A program made the position numbers and the translations under genes. Shown in pieces: positions 8,305 through 16,868 of a stretch of DNA of 64,000 nucleotides. The first letter of the stretch is position 1. Every line of letters begins with the position of its first letter. The stretch is from Bacillus sp. NTK074B (lineage in GTDB: Bacteria; Bacillota; Bacilli; Bacillales; Bacillaceae_B): NCBI RefSeq assembly GCF_017303375.1, contig NZ_JAFKOH010000003.1, positions 124,001 through 188,000 of the forward strand, written 5' to 3'. Below the pieces are notes generated by a model. The model worked only from the letters and a program-made list of their open reading frames with translations. It had not been told where the DNA came from and searched no databases.

Positions 8305-9168
8305 GTGCAAGCTATGACACGTTTTGATTTTTTCCGGCCAATGATTATGCCGAGCCCCTATACGAAATATAAGGAATTCCAACCGGCACCGTTTCTTCGC
8401 CTCTACATTTGCTGCTACTGGCTAGCTTTCCCCTATAAGATGCAGGTCCCCCGGTATTCGTACGACATCATTCCAGATGGCTGTACCGATATCGTATTTG
8501 AATACGATCGTCTGAGCCAAACCAGTTCGGTAACGTACTACGGAATCTTTGATGAATATTTTCACGCCACTGAACAACATAATCCTAATAAAATCACCTT
8601 CGGCATCCGTTTTTATCCGGGGAGCTCTGCTTACTTTATAAGGGAGAAGGCGAAGGTTACCGCTCGTTCGATGATCGATTTGAATCACCTCAACCAATCT
8701 TTAATAGGAAAACTTGAAGATCAATTACTGCATACAAATCATGTAACAGAGATGATTGCGTGTTGCGATGATATTTTCTCCAAAGCATTGAAAGATACAT
8801 TGCCTTTAAGACAGGATGCCACGCTTCCTATTATTCTTTCTACCATTGTGTCTGGCCGTGGGACAAAGACCGTCGAGGAAATAGCAAGAAAAGAAGTGAT
8901 CAGCACCAGAACGATGACTCGCATGTTTGAAGAACGCATTGGATTGAGCCCTAAAAAGTTCAGTCAAATCATACGATTTCAATCCATTTTGAACGAGTGG
9001 GTGCACCATCCTTACAGAACGGATCTTACTGATGGATACTTTGATCAATCCCACTCCATAAAGGATTTCAAGAAGCGGACAGGAAAAAGTCCATCTCAGC
9101 TTCAAGTGTCCGATTTTTACAATACGGTCTTTCATCACTCCGATACCATTGAAGATAATAATAGATAG
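8305..9168 (+). CDS. AraC-family transcriptional regulator
   Basis: The N-terminal domain (about 1-170; YSYDIIPDGCTDIVFEYD, then FGIRFYPGSSAYFI) is of the DUF6597 type found in many AraC activators. A C-terminal helix-turn-helix pair follows (VEEIARKEVISTRTMTRMFE and LSPKKFSQIIRFQSIL, ending FKKRTGKSPSQL). The GTG at 8305 follows AAAGGA; an ATG nine bases later is the alternative. The stop is 12 bases from the next gene, so the regulator and a VOC protein form one operon. Confidence 0.85.
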   Translation: MQAMTRFDFFRPMIMPSPYTKYKEFQPAPFLRLYICCYWLAFPYKMQVPRYSYDIIPDGCTDIVFEYDRLSQTSSVTYYGIFDEYFHATEQHNPNKITFGIRFYPGSSAYFIREKAKVTARSMIDLNHLNQSLIGKLEDQLLHTNHVTEMIACCDDIFSKALKDTLPLRQDATLPIILSTIVSGRGTKTVEEIARKEVISTRTMTRMFEERIGLSPKKFSQIIRFQSILNEWVHHPYRTDLTDGYFDQSHSIKDFKKRTGKSPSQLQVSDFYNTVFHHSDTIEDNNR

Positions 9169-9180
9169 GGAGGAAATAGC

Positions 9181-9543
9181 ATGAATAAAATGACAGGAGT
9201 GACCTTTCAAATTCGCGTCACAAATTATTATGAAGGATTGAGTTGGTATACAACCCTCTTCAATCGGGAACCTGACTTCATCCCCCATGAGGATTTTGCC
9301 GAGTGGGAAATGGTGGATAACACCTGGCTGCAAGTGGCTAAAGGAGAGCCTGCGATTGGAAATGGACCTTTGCGATTCGGTGTTCAAGACATTTATTCTG
9401 AACGTGAGAGATTGATGAAATCACTGAACGCAGTGATAGAGGAAGTCCAGACTCGAGAAGGTGTACCCGCAGCCTGGTGTACATTCAGTGATCCATACGG
9501 GAATCTGGTCGGATTATTTGAGGAATTAAATTCTTACCAATAG
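9181..9543 (+). CDS. VOC (glyoxalase/bleomycin-resistance) family protein
   Basis: A 120-aa protein with the two beta-alpha-beta-beta-beta halves of the vicinal-oxygen-chelate fold: FQIRVTNYYEGLSWYTTLF opens the first, and CTFSDPYGNLVGLFEEL closes the second. It is preceded by GGGAGG and co-transcribed with the AraC gene. AraC/VOC pairs are common in Bacillus and often act in small-molecule sensing or detoxification, but the ligand cannot be inferred. A hairpin at 9541-9566 follows. Confidence 0.85.
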   Translation: MNKMTGVTFQIRVTNYYEGLSWYTTLFNREPDFIPHEDFAEWEMVDNTWLQVAKGEPAIGNGPLRFGVQDIYSERERLMKSLNAVIEEVQTREGVPAAWCTFSDPYGNLVGLFEELNSYQ

Positions 9544-9566
9544 AGCGGGGAAGTTACCCGCTCTAA
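9541..9566. terminator. Inverted repeat between convergent VOC and LysR genes
   Basis: The 9-bp arms TAGAGCGGG and CCCGCTCTA enclose an eight-base loop. The repeat overlaps both stop codons and probably terminates both transcripts, although the T tracts are weak. Confidence 0.65.
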
Positions 9567-10447
9567 ACCTGTCCCCATGACCCGGATCTCGCTGTATCCA
9601 GAAAGCGCCGGGCAGCCGGCGTCAGGTTTTGTTCACGCTCCAGACTCACTAAGGCAATCTCCCTGCAGAGATTCGGCATACCATATGGTTCGAGTCTGAC
9701 CAATGTTCCCTCTTTGATATGAGCAGAAACCATCGTTTCCGTAAGAAGCGCGGTTCCACTGTGATGCCGGACAAAATCCAGAGCAGTGGCAGGCGGTAAT
9801 TCAATGGAGTCATTCCCTAATGACATATGGGTTCTCTGCCAATGCTTACTCTCCTCGCTCCAATCGGTCAGGATGTACGGTTTGCCTGTGAGAAAGACAT
9901 CCTCGATGTTATATTCACTCTTCAACGCCTGCTCAGGACGTGAGACGAAGACGAGAGGTTCTTTTATCGTATAAAGCTTTTTCAGATCTTTATTGAAAAA
10001 CGGAGAAGTGATCATCCCCATGTTGATGCTTCCATCATAGAGCATGTCGATGATTTGTTGGTTATGGCCGGTGTGGATGGCTATGTGAATGTCTGGAAAA
10101 GTACCGTACATTTCCCTCACGATCGCAGTGAAATGTCCGGATGTGAAGGTTGGAAGGGTTCCAATTGTGATTTCCCCTCTTTTCCCATCCTTTATGGACA
10201 GCGCCCTTTCTTTCCCTTTCTGCAGCACTTCAAGAGCCTGCCTGGCATAGGGTAGGAACCCTTTCCCGAGGTCCGTCAGCACCATCTGTTTCCCTGCCCT
10301 GACAAAAAGGTATCCCCCGACATCTTTCTCTAACTCTTTTATCCGCAAACTGACAGTAGGCTGTGATACATCCAGGTATCTAGAAGCCTTGCTGTATGAA
10401 CCGAGCCTCGCTACGAGCTCAAATGCAATCAGCTGATTGATTTCCAT
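9563..10447 (-). CDS. LysR-family transcriptional regulator
   Basis: A 294-aa LysR protein: N-terminal winged helix (MEINQLIAFELVARLGSYSK, then DVSQPTVSLRIKELEKDVGG), linker helix, and a periplasmic-binding-like effector domain. It is divergent from a methyltransferase gene, its probable target. The last codons (GSWGQV-stop) are encoded by a piece of the GGGGACAGGT REP-like repeat, so the C-terminus may have been altered by repeat insertion. Confidence 0.88.
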   Translation of the reverse strand: MEINQLIAFELVARLGSYSKASRYLDVSQPTVSLRIKELEKDVGGYLFVRAGKQMVLTDLGKGFLPYARQALEVLQKGKERALSIKDGKRGEITIGTLPTFTSGHFTAIVREMYGTFPDIHIAIHTGHNQQIIDMLYDGSINMGMITSPFFNKDLKKLYTIKEPLVFVSRPEQALKSEYNIEDVFLTGKPYILTDWSEESKHWQRTHMSLGNDSIELPPATALDFVRHHSGTALLTETMVSAHIKEGTLVRLEPYGMPNLCREIALVSLEREQNLTPAARRFLDTARSGSWGQV

Positions 10448-10564
10448 CCTAACCCTCCTTATCTATAAAAATATTTAATAGCAACTATATATAAAATAGG
10501 ATTGTTTAATAGGTATAAGAAAATTATAGTGGAAAGACAGAGTGAACAAAAGGAGGGATTTACT

Positions 10565-11191
10565 GTGAATGTGAAAGAAACATTCCAACACATCCTCGAT
10601 CATCAGTACGGCCGGCCATCTGGAGTCCTCGGCTGGGTGATCGGGGAGAATATGATCCGCCAGCATAAGCCTGAAACCCTTTGGACCATTGAACAACTAC
10701 AGCTTCAGGAGAATGAACGGATCCTTGAGATTGGATGTGGCGCAGGATTTGCATTGAAACAGATTGCTTCATTGAATAATGGTCATACAATGACCGGCTT
10801 AGACTTGTCAGAAACCCTTCTCCAGTCAGCTGCATTCCGCAACAGAAAAGCCATCAGACAAAAGAAATTGTCCTTTGTTCACGGAACGGTTGAAGAAATG
10901 CCCTTTCCTCACGAACAATTCACAGCCGTGTTCAGTATCCATTCCATTTATTTTTGGGAGGACCTGTTCAAATCATATAACGAAATACACAGGGTCCTGA
11001 CTACTGGCGGGACCGTCCTGATGACCCTTTGCGATGGAAAAGACGGCGAAGACTGGGATTCAATCAAGAAGATGATCCGAGATGAATGGATCCCCTTAAT
11101 GGAACAATTGAAGTTTAAGGATCTTTGCGTACTGGAAGGACCCATCTCGCGTGGGTATCATACGGTGGGTGTGTATGGGGTGAAATCTTGA
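10565..11191 (+). CDS. Class I SAM-dependent methyltransferase
   Basis: The SAM-binding glycine motif is ILEIGCGAGFALKQ, followed by the acidic motif MTGLDLSETLL, VEEMPFPHEQFTAVFS and a post-motif helix. It has the Methyltransf_11 arrangement, about 208 residues. The GTG at 10565 is chosen because AAAGGAGGG lies seven bases upstream; the ORF extends to 10502 without any ribosome site. It is divergent from the LysR gene. The substrate is unknown. Confidence 0.85.
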   Translation: MNVKETFQHILDHQYGRPSGVLGWVIGENMIRQHKPETLWTIEQLQLQENERILEIGCGAGFALKQIASLNNGHTMTGLDLSETLLQSAAFRNRKAIRQKKLSFVHGTVEEMPFPHEQFTAVFSIHSIYFWEDLFKSYNEIHRVLTTGGTVLMTLCDGKDGEDWDSIKKMIRDEWIPLMEQLKFKDLCVLEGPISRGYHTVGVYGVKS

Positions 11192-11247
11192 GGGCGTGAT
11201 ATTATTTCAGGAAAACCTCGGGACGGGATGGACGATTTTCATCATTG

Positions 11248-11277
11248 ACCCAACGTACCTGTCCCCTTGGCTCCCCA
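11248..11277. repeat. Half copy of the GGGGACAGGT REP-like repeat
   Basis: CGTACCTGTCCCCTTGGCT matches one arm of the REP-like palindrome seen at 37735, 39173, 51117 and 53627. The other arm is not recognisable. It lies in the 127-bp gap after the methyltransferase. Confidence 0.6.
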
Positions 11278-11318
11278 ATTTGAAGTCCCTCCCCTAATTC
11301 TGAAAGCTTGAGAGAATC

Positions 11319-11804
11319 TTATAAACGGATTTCCATCAGCCTTGATTTAGTCTTTAGATTCATGGATTCATAGAATTTAATCGCATCTTCGTTAAACTCC
11401 CACACGCCTAACTCCAGTGAATCTGCACCAATCGTCTTAGCGTACTCCACTACTTCCCCGAAGAACCTTTTCCCCAAGCCTTTTCCTCTGAACGTCTGAT
11501 CCACACCAAAGTCGTCCATATAGACCACTTTCTTAGGAATCAGGATAGGCCTTTCAGCGGTATTCTTGACCGTGATGATGGTATAGGCGATGGGCTGTTC
11601 TTCTTCTAATACGAATACATTCGTGTTTTCTCCATCCATTAAACTGTTAAAATACTCCTGGTCTAACGTGGTGTCTGCCATCCGGTAATGATCTGGTCTT
11701 TTCTCTGTATGCATTTCGTGCACTTGTCTTTGTATTCGATGAACTGCATCATAATCGTTTTTGGTAGCTTCTCTGATATGTAAATTCAATCTATTCTCCT
11801 CCAT
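11319..11804 (-). CDS. GNAT-family N-acetyltransferase
   Basis: A 161-aa GNAT domain with beta4/alpha3 acetyl-CoA motif FGVDQTFRGKGLGKRFFGEV and C-terminal NEDAIKFYESMNLKTKSRLM. The N-terminal strand motif is IREATKNDYDAVHRI. It has no partner gene. The acceptor substrate cannot be deduced. Confidence 0.85.
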   Translation of the reverse strand: MEENRLNLHIREATKNDYDAVHRIQRQVHEMHTEKRPDHYRMADTTLDQEYFNSLMDGENTNVFVLEEEQPIAYTIITVKNTAERPILIPKKVVYMDDFGVDQTFRGKGLGKRFFGEVVEYAKTIGADSLELGVWEFNEDAIKFYESMNLKTKSRLMEIRL

Positions 11805-11842
11805 GATGACACCCGTCTTGGTTTATCTTTAAATAATCGTCT

Positions 11843-12106
11843 TTATATGAATATGAAAAGAATGTTCCCAATGAAGTACAATGCCGGTAAAGCACTGATG
11901 ATTAAGCCCAATACTGCTGATTTTCTAATAAAAGAAAGCACAGAACCGATGATCCATACTCCTATAATGAGTAGAAACCCAGGGTAAAGAAATGTATGAT
12001 CGGTATAATTCTCCCCTAACCCTCCACTTGCCATAAAAAGAGTAATGGGTATCGTGATGACTCCGGTTATGACAAGATGAATGAGCCGATATAGTCTAAG
12101 ATTCAT
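11843..12106 (-). CDS. Small three-helix membrane protein
   Basis: An 87-aa hydrophobic protein with segments at about residues 6-26, 38-58 and 64-86. It opens MNLRLYRLIHLVITGVITIP. No family is recognised. It lies 38 bases downstream of the GNAT start region and 23 bases from the lipoprotein gene, so the three may be one transcript (lipoprotein, membrane protein, GNAT). Confidence 0.65.
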   Translation of the reverse strand: MNLRLYRLIHLVITGVITIPITLFMASGGLGENYTDHTFLYPGFLLIIGVWIIGSVLSFIRKSAVLGLIISALPALYFIGNILFIFI

Positions 12107-12129
12107 TGAACCCCTCCTCTACTAATCTT

Positions 12130-12702
12130 TTACCTTTTATTAGACCGATCCGTCGATTCCTTTAACATCTCATCATCTAATTCCTCCACAACCTCTTGTG
12201 TTCCGTCTTCCATCACCATCTTCACTTCTACATCCTTTTCATCACTGACGGCATACCAAAACCGTTTATCACCTTCCACTTCGATAATGTTGGCTTTCTT
12301 TCTTCCTGCAAATACTTCTTTAATCGAAGAATCACTAATTGCCCCGGAATAAATATACGGTTCCTGGTGCATGGCTGACCACTTTACAGGTGTATCCCAT
12401 TCTGCTCCTTTTGTATGTCTCCACTCCCATTCGCCATCCTCTTGTGTAAAATAGGCGATGAAGATCTGCTCCCCACGTGGATTATGTTCTGTGAATACGG
12501 CAATCGCGTCATTTGATTGGACGACACTTTCCTCTTTATGAACGAGAGAGTAGGAATAATCATCTTGATTATCACGGTCCTTTGATAGTTCTTCCATTTT
12601 ATCATCGAAGAATTCTTCAAAGGTGGGAGGATTGGAACATGCGGACAATAGGGCGATGAGTGTGAGTATAGTAAGTGAAACAATTTTTTTAATGGTCATC
12701 AT
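12130..12702 (-). CDS. Predicted lipoprotein
   Basis: The signal peptide MMTIKKIVSLTILTLIALLS leads to lipobox LSAC, then a mature acidic domain of about 165 residues (TFEEFFDDKMEELSKDRDNQ and onward) rich in Trp and charged residues. It would be anchored outside the membrane. The start is uncertain: two adjacent ATGs (12702, 12699) abut AAAGAGG, and an in-frame ATG at 12732 lacks a ribosome site. The family is not recognised. Confidence 0.7.
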   Translation of the reverse strand: MMTIKKIVSLTILTLIALLSACSNPPTFEEFFDDKMEELSKDRDNQDDYSYSLVHKEESVVQSNDAIAVFTEHNPRGEQIFIAYFTQEDGEWEWRHTKGAEWDTPVKWSAMHQEPYIYSGAISDSSIKEVFAGRKKANIIEVEGDKRFWYAVSDEKDVEVKMVMEDGTQEVVEELDDEMLKESTDRSNKR

Positions 12703-12811
12703 CCTCTTTTCTAACTGTTTTTTGTTTACCATGAACAATGTTGTTAGCCTTTCTGTGAATCTTTAAACAAGGAGAGGAGGAGCGATAGAAAAACGGTCTT
12801 ATGAAAGACCA

Positions 12812-12855
12812 TTCATATACACCATATTGTAAAACGGCAGCATGTGAATGGTCTA
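12812..12855. terminator. Inverted repeat downstream of the 12862 gene
   Basis: GACCATTCATAT pairs with ATGTGAATGGTC across a 20-base loop just after the stop of the minus-strand gene. It is probably a terminator, though it lacks a long T tract. Confidence 0.5.
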
Positions 12856-12861
12856 AACAGG

Positions 12862-13221
12862 TTAATCCCTCTTATCCCGAAATGTTTCCACTTCCATATC
12901 CGCTAACCATCGGTCAATTGCTTTAACGGGGAAATAGTATTCATACCCCAATTCTATGTAAGGAATATTGCTTGTCACTACACCATCTTCTTTTCTGGGA
13001 TAAATCATGTTTAATTGCTCGTCATTTATGCCTAAGTACCTTTTTAATTCCAAACCATTCATCAACTGAGGTTGCTCTGTTGTATTCATGCTCACGGAAA
13101 CTCGTTCATTCGTCTTTTGGGAGCCGTTTTCATATATGGCATCTGAAATCATCCATGCTCCCGCTACAATGCATACGCCTAAAAAGATTTGAGAAACGTT
13201 GTTGAGCGAGAATTGCTTCAT
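12862..13221 (-). CDS. Membrane-anchored protein with helix-turn-helix-like C-terminus
   Basis: A 119-aa protein. An N-terminal transmembrane segment (IFLGVCIVAGAWMIS) is followed by a Ser/Thr/Asn-rich linker and a C-terminal part MNGLELKRYLGINDEQLNMI, then YEYYFPVKAIDRWL. That last part resembles excisionase or MerR-type DNA-binding helices (layer-and-wing pattern FPVKAIDRWL). The start ATG at 13221 has GGGGG. It is transcribed from promoter-module copy 2. The function is unknown. Confidence 0.65.
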   Translation of the reverse strand: MKQFSLNNVSQIFLGVCIVAGAWMISDAIYENGSQKTNERVSVSMNTTEQPQLMNGLELKRYLGINDEQLNMIYPRKEDGVVTSNIPYIELGYEYYFPVKAIDRWLADMEVETFRDKRD

Positions 13222-13257
13222 AGGAATCCCCCTTTCAATAAATCACACTAACTCCGA

Positions 13258-13292
13258 ACACCAATTATTTCAAATTTTTCTAATTTCATCAA
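13258..13292 (-). promoter_or_regulatory. Repeated promoter module, copy 2
   Basis: On the minus strand: -35 TTGATG (13287-13292), a 17-bp spacer, extended -10 TTTGAAATAAT (hexamer 13264-13269), then TTGGTG. It lies 43 bases upstream of the 13221 start codon. Confidence 0.65.
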
Positions 13293-13531
13293 GACCCCCC
13301 AATAAAAGAGCCTTACCGCATCGATTAATGGATTCCGTTTTGAGATGCTCGAACCCAACATATAAGGCTTAATGATACTCATAGTGATGAATTCTGGCTT
13401 TGGATTCTTTAACAATATCGAGTAGGTTAAATCAATATATTGTGGAAATCCTTGTTTAGGGTGCAATTGAATAAAGAGAGGGGTTGAAATATCGTTTGTA
13501 CTCCTCTTATTTGTGAAATTCTTCCTTCATT

Positions 13532-13603
13532 TCACACTTCAAAACCGCTTGCAAAAGGCTGTACGACTTTATCTTCAATTTGGTCTTCAGTTAATGTCCC
13601 ATT
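13532..13603 (-). pseudogene. Short coding-like relic in the gap before the TPR-hydrolase gene
   Basis: One minus-strand frame reads NGTLTEDQIEDKVVQPFASG then FEV-stop, with no start codon. It resembles the C-terminus of a small cytosolic protein. The rest of the 13.25-13.73 kb gap holds promoter copy 2 and the 13681 palindrome; I see no intact gene. Confidence 0.3.
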
Positions 13604-13680
13604 AGTTTAAGTGAAAAGATACCCTTAACTATTCTCCCGCACATTATTTCATTGAGGCGAAATCTACATTTTCATTGCGT

Positions 13681-13706
13681 TATAGAGTAATTTGAATTAC
13701 TCTATA
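13681..13706. promoter_or_regulatory. Perfect 12-bp-arm palindrome, probable operator
   Basis: TATAGAGTAATT and AATTACTCTATA flank a two-base centre. The right arm overlaps TATAAT (13703-13708), a likely -10 box for the downstream gene, whose ribosome site follows directly. That placement suits a dimeric repressor operator. Confidence 0.6.
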
Positions 13707-13726
13707 ATTAAAAGGGGAGAGAAAAT

Positions 13727-14653
13727 ATGAAAAATACTTTTTTAGACTTTTTAATATTACAAAAATTTGCAATCGACTTAATTAAAGAAGAGAAGTATAA
13801 AGAGGCAATATCGGATTTAGAGAATGCGAAGAAGATTTTTACAAATAAAGCTGATCGAATAGGACATTGGCTAGCAGGTATTCATTGTATACAAGATAAT
13901 AAAGAGAAAGCTCTCTCAGAACTAAAGGAAGTATTAAATAAAGGTTCTTACTGGAATCCAAGCATATTAACAAATGATTCTGATTTGTCCTTAATTCAGG
14001 AATCAGAAGAGTTTGCAGAAATCATTCAAAGAAGCGAAGAATTATATCATTTTCATAAAAGAAATTCAAGATCGTTACTTCATACTTTAGGAAATAATAA
14101 ATCTGAAACTTCTGTCACAGCTTTACACTGGAAAAATTCAAATGCCTTAGACTTTTCAGAGCAAATAGTTACAGACAAATTAAAGGACAAATATCTATTT
14201 TCCTTCGTTCAATCCTCTCAATTGTTTAGTAATGGCTGCTATCATTGGGATAATTACGATCAGGCTAAAACGGATATCGATCATGCACAAATGGAACTAA
14301 AAGATAGGTTTGAAACGACTATTAAAAATAGGATTATATTCGGAGCCTCCCAAGGAGCAGATACAGCGATTAAAATGTACCTAGAACCCAATACACATTA
14401 CGATACAGTAATTGCGATAGTGCCCACTCTATCTGACCTAAAAACTCTTGAAAAAAAAATGAAAAATCATCAAATAAAAAAGATTAAATTGGTAATTATC
14501 ACAGGAGATAAAGATTATTTTTATCATAACGTGTTGGATGCATTACCTATTTTTGAAAAATACAATATTCCTTATAAATTAATAGTTATTGAAGGAATGG
14601 GCCACGCCATACCTGATAACTTTGAAGAATTGTTTGAAGAAAACATAAAATAA
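13727..14653 (+). CDS. TPR-repeat / alpha-beta hydrolase two-domain protein
   Basis: Residues 1-110 form tetratricopeptide-like helices (KEEKYKEAISDLENAKKIF, NKEKALSELKEVL, then the LTNDSDLSLIQESEEFAEII cap typical of TPR tails). Residues 130-308 form an alpha/beta hydrolase core with nucleophile GASQGA (Ser208), acid in ITGDKDYF and histidine in GMGHAIPDNF. This resembles dienelactone hydrolase or phospholipase-type folds. The gene is clearly more A+T-rich than its neighbours, suggesting recent transfer. AAAGGGGAG lies upstream of the ATG. The substrate is unknown. Confidence 0.75.
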   Translation: MKNTFLDFLILQKFAIDLIKEEKYKEAISDLENAKKIFTNKADRIGHWLAGIHCIQDNKEKALSELKEVLNKGSYWNPSILTNDSDLSLIQESEEFAEIIQRSEELYHFHKRNSRSLLHTLGNNKSETSVTALHWKNSNALDFSEQIVTDKLKDKYLFSFVQSSQLFSNGCYHWDNYDQAKTDIDHAQMELKDRFETTIKNRIIFGASQGADTAIKMYLEPNTHYDTVIAIVPTLSDLKTLEKKMKNHQIKKIKLVIITGDKDYFYHNVLDALPIFEKYNIPYKLIVIEGMGHAIPDNFEELFEENIK

Positions 14654-14662
14654 TGAAAAAAC

Positions 14663-14700
14663 AAAAATAGCCGATTCCCAAACAGGAATCGGCTATTTTT
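14663..14700. terminator. Bidirectional terminator
   Basis: A 16-bp stem AAAAATAGCCGATTCC with its complement lies between the convergent TPR-hydrolase and GNAT genes, with A and T tracts on both sides. Confidence 0.9.
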
Positions 14701-14721
14701 CAAATTTTGAAGAAGTCTTAT

Positions 14722-15273
14722 TCAACTAAGGTTTAGGTCTCCTTTCAAGATTGAGTACATATACAAATCATCAAATTTACTACAAGAATATTCATAATGT
14801 CTTAGCAACCCCTCTCTTGTAAACCTTTGCTTTTCTACCAATTTTTGTGACGGGAGATTTGCAGGTTCTATCAAAGCTTCAATTCTTTCTAACTGATAGT
14901 GACTGAACCCACATTTAACAACTGATTCTAATGCTTCACTAGCTATTCCTTTCCCCCAGTAATCTTTACTTAATTCAAAGCCAACTTCAGCTCGATGATG
15001 TTTGGTAACCATATTCAGAAAGCCGCAACTTCCTATCATGTTTCCATAATCTTTTAAAGTAACTCCCCATCTAATGCCAGTGCCTTCTTTGAAAATAGAG
15101 TTATACCAATTAATTTCATCCCAAACATCCTTAACTGTTTGGAAAGGCTCTAGCCCCATATGCTTTACAACTTCTTTATCAGATAAGTAATTAAACATAT
15201 CGTTGGCATCCTCGGTAGTTACTTCTCTTAAGATTAATCTTTCGGTTTCAATTATCGGAAACTCTTTTTTCAT
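14722..15273 (-). CDS. GNAT acetyltransferase, RimJ/RimL type
   Basis: A 183-aa protein of the Acetyltransf_3 group: IIETERLILREVTTEDANDM at the start, GFELSKDYWGKGIASEALES as acetyl-CoA loop, and RIEALIEPANLPSQKLVEKQ typical of RimJ/RimL-like enzymes. Such enzymes acetylate protein N-termini or small amines; specificity cannot be told. It is an isolated gene. The 263-bp gap upstream shows no further gene. Confidence 0.88.
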   Translation of the reverse strand: MKKEFPIIETERLILREVTTEDANDMFNYLSDKEVVKHMGLEPFQTVKDVWDEINWYNSIFKEGTGIRWGVTLKDYGNMIGSCGFLNMVTKHHRAEVGFELSKDYWGKGIASEALESVVKCGFSHYQLERIEALIEPANLPSQKLVEKQRFTREGLLRHYEYSCSKFDDLYMYSILKGDLNLS

Positions 15274-15535
15274 TTATTTTCCTTCTCTCTATTAATAGTA
15301 GATTATTTTATATACTCTTTTTTTATTCAATTAACCTCCCATTGAATAAGAACTGTAGTTTAAACAATTAACACATCTCCGGTTATTCCCCGTTTGTTTA
15401 AGTACATCCTTTCACAAACATAACCCTAAATCTTCATTTGTTACAGGAATACTGACAGTTTGTTTTCACTATAACTAGCACTAAGTATATAATCCACCAG
15501 AAATTAGTTTTCTCTGTTTTTAAGTTGAAGCCGAT

Positions 15536-16789
15536 TTAGAATTGGAAATCCCCATCCTTCATTAGCAGGACTTCAGTTCCACCTTCTTTAATTCCCACTA
15601 CTTTCATATCTTCGGTACCAAAGGTCACATTGACTAACAAAAGCGAAGTATTCAGACCAGCTGCCTTCAATTCTTCCTCAGATTGGTCAATACCATTTTG
15701 AAAATTGGATGGAGATGCATTTCCGATTCCAATATGACAGGCAGTATTTTCATCGAACAAGGTATTGTAAAAAAGAGTATCTGCCTGAGCAAGGGGGGAT
15801 TTATTAGAGACCAAGGCAATTTCACCTAGATAATGTGAACCTTCGTCTGTTTCGATGAGATTTTGCAACACTTCTTGTCCCTTAGCGGCATAATAATCGG
15901 TAATCCGTCCATCTTTAAAAATCAGATAAAAATCATCAATGACACTTCCCCCATAGATAAGCGGTTTAGTACCTGCCAATTTGCCATTCACCTTGTGTTT
16001 ATGTGGGGCAGTAAATATCTCTTCAGTGGGAATGTTCGGAAAGAAAGGAATTCCATTTTTATCTGTGACACCACCACCGATGTAAAGATGATCTTTAGGC
16101 AGACCGACTAATAAATCAGTTCCAAGGCTATTTGTAAAATGCAAGGCTTTAAATTGGCTCTCGTTTAGGACTTTTTTGCAAGACTCAAAGGCTCTATGGT
16201 GACTCTCCCATTCTTTTAGAGGATTTTCCCCATCTGCACGAGATCCTTTTAAAATTAATCTCCATAATGCTTGTATAGCTTCTTCTGTACTTAGGTAGGG
16301 AAATACTCTAGCTGCCCATGCCTCATACGGAACAGCCAGAAGACACCAGCGTACCTCGTGTGATCTGATTTTCGCATGATACTCCTTCAATTTGGTGCGG
16401 GAAGCTTTCTGAAAACGACTTATTCTTTCTGTAGCAACCTCCTTAAAGACTTCTAAGTTTTCAGATATAATATGGATGTAAGCAGCACCTGCATCGTCCC
16501 ACTCCTTAATGCGGGCAGCCTGCCAATCAGGAAAGTGATCGATGACACTATCTGCTGCATGTAGGTAGAATTCTTTGGCAGACTGTTCATCTGTCCAATC
16601 TATAAACACATTTGAAGCTTCTGCCTCGTAGGCTGCCGTTTGGATTAGACGTGCAAACGCAGCGTTTTGTATATCACTATGAATAATCAATAATTGATTT
16701 TTTTGAAGATTCACGCCAGCTCGCACAGCAAGTTCTGCATACTTTTTTAACTGTGCTTCACTTATAAAATCATATATTCCTTTAATCAT
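15536..16789 (-). CDS. ampS: M29-family aminopeptidase
   Basis: A 417-aa metallo-aminopeptidase related to AmpS/PepS of Bacillus and aminopeptidase T of Thermus. Diagnostic parts are LKKYAELAVRAGVNLQKNQL at the start, NIPTEEIFTAPHKHKVNGK (metal-ligand Glu), TDEGSHYLGEIALV and ENTACHIGIGNA. It is cytosolic and normal in length for the family. The gene stands alone on the minus strand. Confidence 0.9.
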   Translation of the reverse strand: MIKGIYDFISEAQLKKYAELAVRAGVNLQKNQLLIIHSDIQNAAFARLIQTAAYEAEASNVFIDWTDEQSAKEFYLHAADSVIDHFPDWQAARIKEWDDAGAAYIHIISENLEVFKEVATERISRFQKASRTKLKEYHAKIRSHEVRWCLLAVPYEAWAARVFPYLSTEEAIQALWRLILKGSRADGENPLKEWESHHRAFESCKKVLNESQFKALHFTNSLGTDLLVGLPKDHLYIGGGVTDKNGIPFFPNIPTEEIFTAPHKHKVNGKLAGTKPLIYGGSVIDDFYLIFKDGRITDYYAAKGQEVLQNLIETDEGSHYLGEIALVSNKSPLAQADTLFYNTLFDENTACHIGIGNASPSNFQNGIDQSEEELKAAGLNTSLLLVNVTFGTEDMKVVGIKEGGTEVLLMKDGDFQF

Positions 16790-16868
16790 TTAATATCTCC
16801 CCAGTGATGTTCTTATAAAGTTTTACTACAGGACCCTGACCTACTTAAACTAAACTACTGTGCAATAA

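Noticed and set aside
13248-13466. 72-aa minus-strand ORF
   Set aside because: Its end is the promoter module itself read as codons (KFEIIGV), and no family or ribosome site supports it.
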